The position numbers and the translations under genes are program-made. From Nocardia macrotermitis (lineage in GTDB: Bacteria; Actinomycetota; Actinomycetes; Mycobacteriales; Mycobacteriaceae): a DNA stretch of 64,000 nt. Below are positions 43,399 through 51,387 of the stretch, one piece after another (positions within the stretch are counted from its first letter, which is position 1; each line of letters starts with the position of its first letter). Location of the stretch: the NCBI RefSeq assembly GCF_009604405.1, contig NZ_WEGK01000013.1, positions 186,001-250,000 of the forward strand. Direction: 5' to 3'. Below the pieces are notes generated by a model. The model saw only the letters and a list, made by a program, of their open reading frames with translations, was not told the DNA's origin and did not search any database.

Positions 43399-45819
43399 TC
43401 AGGCGTTCTCCTCCGGTGTGCCGAACATGATCGGACCCGATCCCGCGTTCGCCTCGAAGCCCGCGATATCGAAGCGCACGGCGCCCGGGCCCGTGATGCC
43501 CCCCGCGGCGAGACCCGCCACGGGCTGGTGCGGGATCGACGTGGTGTCCTGCGGGATCCCCGCGCGGAAGGCGGGGTGCCCCGGTCCTTCCGGACCGGTC
43601 GTGCCCAGGGGAGTGGCGTACAGCTGCCCCTCCAGGGAGGTGCGCGGGAACAGATCGGAATCCTGTTCGGTACCCCAGATGGCCTCGGTCGCGGCGCGCT
43701 GGATGTCTTCGCCGGCGTTGTGCAGGGCGGTGGACACGTCGTGGGCGATCGCCTGGCCGTGGTCGCCGAGTGTCCGTGCGGCCTCGGTGAGGGTCTGGTG
43801 CAGGGATGCCATGCCGCTCTGGTACTGCTGGCCGAGTTGCTGCAGGGCCTGTGGGAGCTGGGCCATCATCTGCTGGCCGATCTGCTCGAGTCCGGGCACG
43901 CCCGATCCGATCAGCTGCAGCGCCTCGGTGAGGAAGCTGAGCTGGTCCGTGGTGCTGCCGGAGGCCGAGTAGCTGCCGAAGTAGTTGCCCGAGCCGCCGT
44001 CGCTGCCCGAGGTGCCGTCGCTGCCCGAGCTGCCGTCGTGGCCGGAGCTGCCGTCGCTGCCTGAAGTCGAGGAGCTGCCGCTGCCCCCGGTCGTCCCGGG
44101 GCCGGTGCTGCCGGTGGCCGATTGCAGGGGGGTGCCGTACGACGATTGGGTGTTGCCGTTACCGACGCCGCTGCCGCTGCCGCCGACGGCCGATTGCAGG
44201 GGGGTGCCGTACGACGACTGGGTGTTGCCGAGGCCGCTGCCGCTGCCGTTGGTGGTGGGGGTGTTGCTGCCGTAGGGGTTGCTGCTGCTGCCGCTGCCGC
44301 CGGTCGCCGTCTGTAGGGGGGAGCCGTACGAGGACGGGCTGCTGCCGAGGCCGCTGCCGCTGCCCGTGGGGGAGGTGTTGCCCGAGGGGCCGAGGGCCGA
44401 GGAGGGGTCGGTGTTGCCGCTGCCGCTGCCGCTGCCGCCGGTGGCCGTCTCCAAGGGGTTGCTGTTGGTGGGGCCGGTGGGGCCGGAGGCGGTCTGGGGG
44501 CCGGAGCTGCCGTTGTGGTCCGCGGCGTAGGCGGCGGCGTAGCCGCTGGCGTAGCCGTCGTTGAAGCCGGAGACGTAGGCGGCGTTGGGGTCGCCGGGTC
44601 CGCTGAGTCCGTTGTAGTTGTAGGTGGTGTAGTAGGGGCCGCTGAGTCCGTTGGGTCCGCTGATGGTGTTGGGGTCGGGGGTTTGGCTGCCGCTGCCGCC
44701 GTTTGGTCCGCTGGCGGTGGTGGTGCCGGGGTCGCTGAAGGTGGGGATGACGGCGGCGATTTTTTGGAGGCCGGGTGCGTAGAGGAGGTTGAATTCGTTG
44801 TGGACTTTGCCGAGGGTCCAGGCGTTGGCGAGTTTGGTTTTGGAGCAGAGTTTGCCGTTGTTGAGGTAGCCCCAGGGGTATGTTCCGCCGGCGGTGAGTC
44901 TGAATCCTTTGCCGGGCATCCAGTCGTAGATCTTGTTCTGGAGGCTGGCGAGGTCGACGAGGGCGTTGTACATGGCGTTGATGGTTTGGCCGAGTGCGGT
45001 GACCGCGCCGTTGACGTAGTTGTCGACGGCGTTGACTGCGGCGGTGGCTGATTCGCCGGTCCAGGCTCCTGAGTTCATGGCTGCGGCGATGTTTTGTTGG
45101 AAGGTGTGTGCGTAGCCCATCCAGGTGATTTGGATGTTGTGCCAGCCGTTGATGGCGTCGTGCATGCTGTCTCTGTTGTAGCCGATGCAGTCGGCGATGT
45201 ATTTGAGTTGTTGCCAGCTGAAGCTGTCGGCGGTTTCGGCGAGGCTGGCGATGCTGGCGGCGTAGGTGTCGGGGGTCAGGAGGTTGGTGCCGCTGCCGCC
45301 GAGGGGGGCGGGGCCGCTGGCGGAGTAGGCGGGGACGGTGGTGGTGTCGGAGGTGAGGTATTCGGTGGTTTTGAAGGTGTCGGTTTTGTTGGGGTCGAGG
45401 GCTCCGAAGTTGGTGGCGGTTTGGTTTTCGTTTGCTTGGAAGTTGTGGGTGGCTTCTTCGAAGGTGGCGCCCATGTCGGTGAGGATGAGTTTGTGTTCGT
45501 AGAGGGTGTTGTACAGCTCTGTCCATTTGCCGGCCAGGAGTTCGCGGAAGGCTTTGGCGGAGGCGAGGGTTTCTTCGTGGTAGTTGCCGGAGATGGAGAG
45601 TAGGGGCTTTTGGGGTGGGTTGTTGAAGTAGCCGATGGTGTTCATCATGGTTTCGACGTTGCCGAGGAAGTCGTGTACGGCGTTGTAGCAGGCTTGGGCG
45701 ACTTTGGGGTCGAACATGAGGGTGGTGTTGGGGCCTGCTGCGGGGATGGTGGATCCCGAGGCGGATTGGTACAGGCCTACCCAGGCTGAGTTGTCGAAAC
45801 CCGAACCACTTGCCGTCAC
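43399..45819 (-). CDS. EspB-like fused PE/PPE-type ESX substrate B
   Basis: This 806-residue protein shares residues 1-413 with substrate A. The following Ser/Gly/Thr tail differs, with short units such as QSSYGTPLQSA repeated. A helical C-terminal region follows (about residues 620-720, LSFLTEALQLIGSGVPGL, then QMMAQLPQALQQLGQQY) and then an ending not seen in A or C. GTG 45819 overlaps the upstream YbaB-like stop (GTGA) and has GGGAG before it. Confidence 0.72.
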   Translation of the reverse strand: MTASGSGFDNSAWVGLYQSASGSTIPAAGPNTTLMFDPKVAQACYNAVHDFLGNVETMMNTIGYFNNPPQKPLLSISGNYHEETLASAKAFRELLAGKWTELYNTLYEHKLILTDMGATFEEATHNFQANENQTATNFGALDPNKTDTFKTTEYLTSDTTTVPAYSASGPAPLGGSGTNLLTPDTYAASIASLAETADSFSWQQLKYIADCIGYNRDSMHDAINGWHNIQITWMGYAHTFQQNIAAAMNSGAWTGESATAAVNAVDNYVNGAVTALGQTINAMYNALVDLASLQNKIYDWMPGKGFRLTAGGTYPWGYLNNGKLCSKTKLANAWTLGKVHNEFNLLYAPGLQKIAAVIPTFSDPGTTTASGPNGGSGSQTPDPNTISGPNGLSGPYYTTYNYNGLSGPGDPNAAYVSGFNDGYASGYAAAYAADHNGSSGPQTASGPTGPTNSNPLETATGGSGSGSGNTDPSSALGPSGNTSPTGSGSGLGSSPSSYGSPLQTATGGSGSSSNPYGSNTPTTNGSGSGLGNTQSSYGTPLQSAVGGSGSGVGNGNTQSSYGTPLQSATGSTGPGTTGGSGSSSTSGSDGSSGHDGSSGSDGTSGSDGGSGNYFGSYSASGSTTDQLSFLTEALQLIGSGVPGLEQIGQQMMAQLPQALQQLGQQYQSGMASLHQTLTEAARTLGDHGQAIAHDVSTALHNAGEDIQRAATEAIWGTEQDSDLFPRTSLEGQLYATPLGTTGPEGPGHPAFRAGIPQDTTSIPHQPVAGLAAGGITGPGAVRFDIAGFEANAGSGPIMFGTPEENA

Positions 45820-45820
45820 C
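44582..45820. repeat. 1239-bp direct repeat, copy B (5' part of substrate B)
   Basis: This is the second copy of the block described at 41235-42473. Both copies are in the same orientation and separated by about 2.1 kb that holds EspG copy 2 and the B tail. Recombination between them would delete EspG copy 2 and fuse the two genes. Confidence 0.9.
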
Positions 45821-46322
45821 ACACGCTCCCGTCGTGATCGAGCCAGCTGCGCGGCTCGTAGTCGTTGTCGTCTTCGTCGTCGATCTCGTTCTGTTCCACC
45901 GCATCCGGCTCGGGGAGCCCCAGCAGGTCCAGAACATGGTCGGTCAGCCCCAGCTGTGCCAGGTGTGTGCGCCGGGCCGCGCCCGCGCGTCCCGCCGCCA
46001 GCCGGCACAGTCGTAGTAGGTCATCGGCCAGTTCCGCAGGGGGGCGGCGGAGCTGGCCGGCATCCACGTGCACGTTCTGTAGCATGCCGGATTCGGTTGC
46101 GGTGACAATGATTTCGCCGTTCCGCAGCATGGCCTGACCGAGGGTGGCAGCGGTGAATCCGTCGGCCTGCGCCGGGTCCGCGGGTGGCGGGGCGGCCGGG
46201 TCTGGAGGCGTCTCGTGGTCCGGCGTCCCGTACTCCACGGGGCCCGGGTACAGCGCGGTATCCTGTACCGCCCCGGGCGTCGAGGAGGCGAAATCGCCCG
46301 GGTACCAAGCGGATTCAGGCAC
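45816..46322 (-). CDS. YbaB/EbfC-like protein with long N-terminal arm
   Basis: This 168-residue protein has a Pro-rich N-terminal 50 residues. A YbaB-like core follows (GEIIVTATESGMLQNVHVDA, then QLRRPPAELADDLLRLC), and the tail is acidic. YbaB-family proteins were first described as nucleoid-associated, but in actinobacteria they often lie beside WXG100 and toxin genes. The start is GTG 46322, overlapping the EspG copy 3 stop. Confidence 0.65.
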   Translation of the reverse strand: MPESAWYPGDFASSTPGAVQDTALYPGPVEYGTPDHETPPDPAAPPPADPAQADGFTAATLGQAMLRNGEIIVTATESGMLQNVHVDAGQLRRPPAELADDLLRLCRLAAGRAGAARRTHLAQLGLTDHVLDLLGLPEPDAVEQNEIDDEDDNDYEPRSWLDHDGSVW

Positions 46323-47100
46323 GGTGCTCGTCCTCCAGGGTTTCCAGTACGACGGCGATGTCGGTCGCGATCAGCTGCGCCACCCGCCGCTGGTCCGCGC
46401 CGACCGCCACCGGGTCGGGGGTATCGGGAATCACGTAGCGGCCGTCGTCGACCAGATCACGCCAGTAGATTCGCCGGGTGAGGATCCCGCGCGGCCCGAA
46501 AATCGAACTGCCCTGGGATGTTTCGATGCTGCCGAGCATCCGGACCGGATGTTCGACGAAGGCCACGCTGCGCGCCTCGAGTTCCCGGTAGTTGTCGAAC
46601 ACCGCGGACTGCCCGTACCAGTGGTCGGTGTCGCTGCGATCCTGGGACTGCACCATCGGGATGTCCGGCAGCCGACCCGGCTCGCACATTGGCAGCGCGC
46701 CCACCATGCCGCCCGCGAGTCGTCCGGCGTCGCCCATGGTGACCACGAAACCGCCACTGTGCCACATGGATTCGCCGGGCAACTGACGGATCAGCACGGC
46801 CGCCGCCCCCTGCCGGGCGCCGACCACCCGCACCCGCGCGGTGGAGTCCTCGGGTCGGCGCGGGTCCACCGCGTGCGCCACCACCCGGACCTCCGCGCGC
46901 GCCACCCGGCCGAGTGCGTCGTACAGCGTCCCGTCGTAACGGTCCTGCATATCGACCCAGGTGCGGCTGGACAGGCGCGCGTATTCGTCGGCGTAGTGCA
47001 CCGGCAGCAGCGCGCACAGCGGCGACGGCAGCCGTTCGGCGAACAGCCGGTCCCACGCGACGACCAGTTCGGCGGCGCTGAGATTCCAGGTGACGGCCAT
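46315..47100 (-). CDS. EspG-family chaperone, copy 3
   Basis: This 261-residue protein begins WNLSAAELVVAWDRLF, the typical EspG N-terminus, and has the central REVR-type beta region and C-terminal helix. Its ATG overlaps the substrate C stop (TGATG). It should be the chaperone of substrate C. The three EspG copies of this locus differ clearly, which fits separate partners. Confidence 0.85.
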   Translation of the reverse strand: MAVTWNLSAAELVVAWDRLFAERLPSPLCALLPVHYADEYARLSSRTWVDMQDRYDGTLYDALGRVARAEVRVVAHAVDPRRPEDSTARVRVVGARQGAAAVLIRQLPGESMWHSGGFVVTMGDAGRLAGGMVGALPMCEPGRLPDIPMVQSQDRSDTDHWYGQSAVFDNYRELEARSVAFVEHPVRMLGSIETSQGSSIFGPRGILTRRIYWRDLVDDGRYVIPDTPDPVAVGADQRRVAQLIATDIAVVLETLEDEHRA

Positions 47101-49220
47101 CAGTCCACCACCGGCCGGATACCGCGTTCGAGCTCGCCGACCGCCTCGTCCAGGTGCTCGGTGGATTTGAGCAGGTCCGAGCGGGTGCGGTCCTGCTCCT
47201 GGCCGGTCCTGCCCGCGCCCAGGCCACCCATTCCGCCCATGCCCATCGGCATCCCGCCCGGTTGCGACTGCGCGGTCAGCGGTCCGGTGGCACCCAACGG
47301 AGTGTCCGGTGTCGCACCCGCTTTCGCGACGATGTTCGAGAGGTGATCGCTGGGTGAAGACTGCGGGGTGAAGGCGGACAGGCCGACATCGCCGGGACTA
47401 CCGAGACCGTCCATGCCGTCCAGTCCACCCAGTCCACCCAGGCCACCGAGTCCGCCGCCGGCGCTGAGTCCGAGTCCGTCGAGCACGCTGTCCGGGCCGA
47501 ACAGTTTGTCGTGCGGTCCGCTGATCGACGCACCCGGCAGCGAGTCGGCGGGCGATCGCAGGTTGGTCATCGCGCCGCTGAACGCGTTCTCCAGCATGGA
47601 CAGCAGTCCCATCGCGCCGGAGGCGGAGAGGCTGCCCGAGACGTCGCCCAGGCTGCCGCTGACGGCGGCGGTGAACCAGCTGTCCTTGCCCTCCCCGCTG
47701 CCTGTGATCGAGGCGTTGCCCATGGCGGACAAGAAGCTGCTGCCCGAGATATCGGAGCCGCCGGTCCCGCCCAGGCCGTCGGCCACTGTGATGGCGCCGG
47801 ACGCGCAGACGCCCTCCCAGCCCGACGCGCTGCCGGAGGCGTCCTGGCCGTTGCTGATGACCGAGGTGGGACCGGTGGGTGCGGTGCTGCCGCTGGCATC
47901 GGCGAGTGCGGTCCAGACGCTGGTTGGCTGGAGGGGGTAGGTACTCGAGAGCGGCTCCGACGGCGCGCCGCTGATCGCGGTGGTGGAGCCGTTCGTGGTG
48001 CTGTTGGGGTCGGTCGTACCGGGGCCGGAGATGGCGGTTTCGGTGACCGTGGGCCCGTTGGTGGTCGGGTCGGTGTCACCGGGGCCGGAGATGGCGGTGC
48101 TCGCCTGGAGCGGGGTGTAGTTGTCGCCGGATCCGCCGGTGGGGAGGGGCGATGCGGCGGGCCCGGTCGACCCGCTGGGCCCACTCGGCCCGTTGTCGGA
48201 ACCCGATGCGCCGGGCGGGGTTTCGGGTCCGCTGCCCCCGGTCGGGGTGCTGCCGCCGTCGGTCACCTGATTCGGCTCGGGCAACGTGACGATGTGGTTG
48301 CTGGTCGACCCGAACGAGTTCGTGTAATACGTGGTGAACGCGTTCTGATACGGCTCGGTCTCCCTGGCGATGTCGGCGGGAGTGGTGTGATAACCCGACC
48401 CGCTGGTGGTCGGCGGGTTCGGCGAGGTCGGCATGGTGCTGTGGGTTTCCTGCAACCAGCGCGCGGTGTTGAGCAGGATGTCGCCGATCTTGTTCATATC
48501 GTCGGTCAGCAGGTGGGCGGCGGTGAGGTAGTTGTTCGTGGCGGTGACCGCGGCCTGCGCGCCCTGACCGGTCCAGTCCTTCGCCGCGGCCCCGATGCTG
48601 TTGCCCAGGGTGGTGAAGTCCGTGGCCAGGTTCTTGGCCAGCCAGTACCAGACGCCCGCGGCATCGGCGACGGCCTGGGGTTTGATGCTCTGGCCGATGG
48701 CGTACAGCTGCTGCCAGCTGAAATTGCCGCCCACCTCCGGCGTGATGCCCAGTGCATCCATGGCGCCGCTGGACGGGGTCGATGTCGGCTGCGCGTTGGG
48801 TATTCCCTGGGATTTCGGCGCACCGTCGGGCGTGATCGGGGCCGAGCCCTTGAACGAGATGTTCTCGAAGCTCTCGGTCGACTCCTGTTCGGTGTGCGCG
48901 TACTGCTTCCCGGCCGATACGAACGTGTTGCCCATATCGGTCAGTACGCTGCGGTGCCGGTCCAGCCGTTCCTGTAGTTCGACGTCGAGTTTGCGCTCGA
49001 AGGCGGCGGCCAGCTCTTGGCCCGAAGTCGTCCCGGCAATGTCCGGACTACCCTGCTTGGAGTTGCCGCGGATCCAATTCTGCACGCCGACAACCGAATT
49101 CAGCATCGTCTCGACATGATGGGCGGCCTTCTCCGCGACGCCGGATTGCAGCATGAGCTGCCCCTCGCTCGCGTGCGAGCTCAGGTTCGGCCAGTCGGTG
49201 TCGTCGCCGCCGGTTCCCAC
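47100..49220 (-). CDS. EspB-like fused PE/PPE-type ESX substrate C
   Basis: This roughly 706-residue protein has a first helical pair ending Y107AHTE111 (a true YxxxE motif) and a second module with FSWQQLYAIG and KDWTGQGAQAA. A Ser/Gly/Pro tail (SGPGDTDP, TGGSGPE) and a C-terminal helix HLDEAVGELERGIRPVVD follow. The last resembles the end of substrate A, not B. GTG 49220 was chosen because GGGAG lies 7 bases upstream; TTG 49226 is too close to it. Confidence 0.72.
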   Translation of the reverse strand: MGTGGDDTDWPNLSSHASEGQLMLQSGVAEKAAHHVETMLNSVVGVQNWIRGNSKQGSPDIAGTTSGQELAAAFERKLDVELQERLDRHRSVLTDMGNTFVSAGKQYAHTEQESTESFENISFKGSAPITPDGAPKSQGIPNAQPTSTPSSGAMDALGITPEVGGNFSWQQLYAIGQSIKPQAVADAAGVWYWLAKNLATDFTTLGNSIGAAAKDWTGQGAQAAVTATNNYLTAAHLLTDDMNKIGDILLNTARWLQETHSTMPTSPNPPTTSGSGYHTTPADIARETEPYQNAFTTYYTNSFGSTSNHIVTLPEPNQVTDGGSTPTGGSGPETPPGASGSDNGPSGPSGSTGPAASPLPTGGSGDNYTPLQASTAISGPGDTDPTTNGPTVTETAISGPGTTDPNSTTNGSTTAISGAPSEPLSSTYPLQPTSVWTALADASGSTAPTGPTSVISNGQDASGSASGWEGVCASGAITVADGLGGTGGSDISGSSFLSAMGNASITGSGEGKDSWFTAAVSGSLGDVSGSLSASGAMGLLSMLENAFSGAMTNLRSPADSLPGASISGPHDKLFGPDSVLDGLGLSAGGGLGGLGGLGGLDGMDGLGSPGDVGLSAFTPQSSPSDHLSNIVAKAGATPDTPLGATGPLTAQSQPGGMPMGMGGMGGLGAGRTGQEQDRTRSDLLKSTEHLDEAVGELERGIRPVVD

Positions 49221-49246
49221 GATCAAACTCCCACGTGCGGCACGGT

Positions 49247-49606
49247 TCAGCGCAACTGCTGTCCGAGCTCGGCGATGCCTTGCAGGGCCTCACCCACCCC
49301 GGCGCGCTTGCTGGGGTCGACGGCGATCGGCGCGAACAACGCGGTGGTCTTGTCGGCCACGTCGGTCACCGCCTTGCGGGATGCCTCGGTGATCGCGGTG
49401 GCGATCTCGTCGTAGTCGAGATCGGTGATGTCGGTGGAGAATTTGATGTCGATCGCGATGCCGTCCGCGTTGACCGTCACGGTGACCCGGCGGCGTTCGG
49501 CGGTGCCGGTGCCGGTCAACTGCGTGCGTTCGGCTTTGAGGCGAGCGATCTGTTCGAGCCGATCCTCGAATCGGTCGAGCTGCTGATCCGTCTCGTCGGT
49601 GGGCAT
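49247..49606 (-). CDS. YbaB/EbfC-family protein
   Basis: This 119-residue protein has an N-terminal helix (RFEDRLEQIARLKAERTQLT), a YbaB beta-hairpin (RRRVTVTVNADGIAIDIKF) and a C-terminal helix. The fold forms dimers and can bind DNA in the characterised members. It lies between another YbaB-like gene and substrate C. An exact role in secretion is unknown. Confidence 0.8.
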   Translation of the reverse strand: MPTDETDQQLDRFEDRLEQIARLKAERTQLTGTGTAERRRVTVTVNADGIAIDIKFSTDITDLDYDEIATAITEASRKAVTDVADKTTALFAPIAVDPSKRAGVGEALQGIAELGQQLR

Positions 49607-49620
49607 TCCGGGCGTTCCTC

Positions 49621-50112
49621 TCAGCGATCGAATGTGCTGCGACGGGTCGGACGGTATTCGACCGAATCATCGAATCCGGCTACCGGGGAATCGGTTTGCC
49701 GTTCACTGGGACGGGTCAGCGGTGCGACGGACGGTTCGGTGATCCGGTCGCGCAGTGCGGGCAGACCCTGCACCAGATCCGAGAGCTGCGGTATCGCGGC
49801 TCGCGCGGCGAGCAGCGGGGCGAGCAACTCCTCGTTCTTCCGTTTCACCTCGGCCGCGGCCTGCTGCGCCGCCTCGAGTGTGGCGCGGGCGATGCGGCTG
49901 TAGGTGAGGTCCTCCACATCATCGCTGAAGGTGACCTCGGTGATGGATCCGGAAGCGTTGACAGTCACCGCGATTCGGCCCCGCTCCACCTGAGCGTTCC
50001 CGGTCAGCGTGTCGCGCTTGTGCCGGGCCTGCTCGGCCTGTTCCATCGCCGCGAAGATGGAATCCAGCACCTGGGACGCGTCGGTGATCAGTCGGTCATT
50101 TTGATTGGACAT
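49621..50112 (-). CDS. YbaB/EbfC-like protein with C-terminal extension
   Basis: This 163-residue protein has an N-terminal helix (DSIFAAMEQAEQARHKRDTL), a hairpin (RGRIAVTVNASGSITEVTF) and a long helix, then about 50 extra residues with Pro/Arg. Start is ATG 50112. It is related in layout to the 49247 protein. The pair may act as a heterodimer. Confidence 0.78.
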   Translation of the reverse strand: MSNQNDRLITDASQVLDSIFAAMEQAEQARHKRDTLTGNAQVERGRIAVTVNASGSITEVTFSDDVEDLTYSRIARATLEAAQQAAAEVKRKNEELLAPLLAARAAIPQLSDLVQGLPALRDRITEPSVAPLTRPSERQTDSPVAGFDDSVEYRPTRRSTFDR

Positions 50113-50175
50113 AGTGCCGCACAACACCTCTCAACTTGGTTCGGCTCGTGCTCTCGTATTCCGAACGGCTCGGCA

Positions 50176-50853
50176 TCACAGGTTCGACGACGTTGTCGTG
50201 GACTGTTCGATGCCCGCGGTTTCGAACGGCAGTCCGGTGTACGTGGTCAGGTATTCGAGCACCGCAGCGGGATCGCGACCCCGGCCGCCGTCGGGCAGCA
50301 GGACCAGGAAGTGGCCCGGTTCGCTCTGCTGTTCACCGAGCAGTGCGACCTGCCCGAGTTCGCGCAATCGCAGTACCAGCAGCGGGGATTCGGCCTCGGT
50401 CGACACCGCGTCGGAGGTGGTGTCGAACGCGGCCCGCACCGACTGCTCCACCACTGGCAGCGGCTGATGCAGCCAGGCGATCGGCACGCTGTCCGCGAGC
50501 GCGGGCCACTGCTCCGGATCGACCGGCACCAGCGCCGGGTCCGGCCACGGCCGCCGTCGGTCCAGTTCGGCCAGCAGCTGTCGCAGGAACGCCAGAATCG
50601 TTGTCTCGGTGTGGTTTTCGGCGGCGGCCAGCGCACCCGGCGGTAGTTCGTCGTCGTCGACGGCATGAGCGAAAACCGGCCGGAAATCCGTCACTGTGAC
50701 GGGATAGCTGACCTGGTCGATCAGATCGTCGGCGGCATGGGCGACCAGCTCGCTGTCGGTCAACTCCGGGACGTAACGCATGGAGGCGCAGAACATTTCG
50801 AGCAGCATCTCGTACCGGTCGTCGGTGTCCGAGATGGCGACTGGGCCGGTCAC
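50176..50853 (-). CDS. Unknown protein after the WXG100 gene, possible immunity factor
   Basis: This 225-residue acidic protein has no recognised domain. It has helical segments (SELVAHAADDLIDQVS, TTILAFLRQLLAELD) and strand-like FLVLLPDGG near the end. GTG 50853 follows the WXG100-like stop by overlap. In toxin operons an unrelated acidic gene after the toxin is often the immunity gene. That is only a hypothesis here. Confidence 0.5.
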   Translation of the reverse strand: MTGPVAISDTDDRYEMLLEMFCASMRYVPELTDSELVAHAADDLIDQVSYPVTVTDFRPVFAHAVDDDELPPGALAAAENHTETTILAFLRQLLAELDRRRPWPDPALVPVDPEQWPALADSVPIAWLHQPLPVVEQSVRAAFDTTSDAVSTEAESPLLVLRLRELGQVALLGEQQSEPGHFLVLLPDGGRGRDPAAVLEYLTTYTGLPFETAGIEQSTTTSSNL

Positions 50854-51218
50854 TAGCCGCCGCTACCGGTCGCGCCGATGTTCTTGATGAACTCTTCGCC
50901 GTAGGCGTCCTCACCGTTCTGGAACGCCTTGCCCGCCTGGACCGCATCATCGCCGAACATGGTGAACATGGTTTCGAACGACTGCAATGCGCCGCTCGCG
51001 CCGATCAGGGCCTCCTTGGCCTTCAGATAGCCGTTCTCACCCTCGGAGAACTGCTTGCCGAGATGATCGTGGCCCCAGCACTCGCCGAGCGCGTTGAGCG
51101 ATTCGTTCAGATTCGTCACCAGCGACTGGACGGTGACCCCGAGGCTCTGGAAATTCTTGCCCGCGACAGTCAGGCCATTGGTGTCGACTTCGAGCGGTTC
51201 GGAGGAGTCGGATGCCAT
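50853..51218 (-). CDS. WXG100-like protein downstream of the giant toxin
   Basis: This 121-residue helical hairpin has a turn at LGECWGHDHLG (a WG turn in WXG100-like position) and a C-terminal helix with AFQNGEDAYG. An AGGAG site precedes ATG 51218. It lies 169 bases after the giant gene's stop. It could be an export partner of the toxin. Region 51219-51387 shows only its ribosome site. Confidence 0.75.
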   Translation of the reverse strand: MASDSSEPLEVDTNGLTVAGKNFQSLGVTVQSLVTNLNESLNALGECWGHDHLGKQFSEGENGYLKAKEALIGASGALQSFETMFTMFGDDAVQAGKAFQNGEDAYGEEFIKNIGATGSGG

Positions 51219-51387
51219 CGGATCTCCTGACGGGACAGTACTGTGGCCGGAACTCCGACGTATGGGTGGCGACGGACTCGGACAACGCGGATCGTTGCGG
51301 CCAGTCTGCCAGCCCCCGGGATATAGCCGACTGGACGTTTTGACCAGTTCTCACCGGTGGGAGGCGGGTCACACCATGGCGGGTCGG

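Noticed and set aside
44159..45937. 592-codon Arg/His/Pro-rich minus frame and its copy at 41184-42503
   Set aside because: Alternate frame of substrates A and B; composition is not protein-like.
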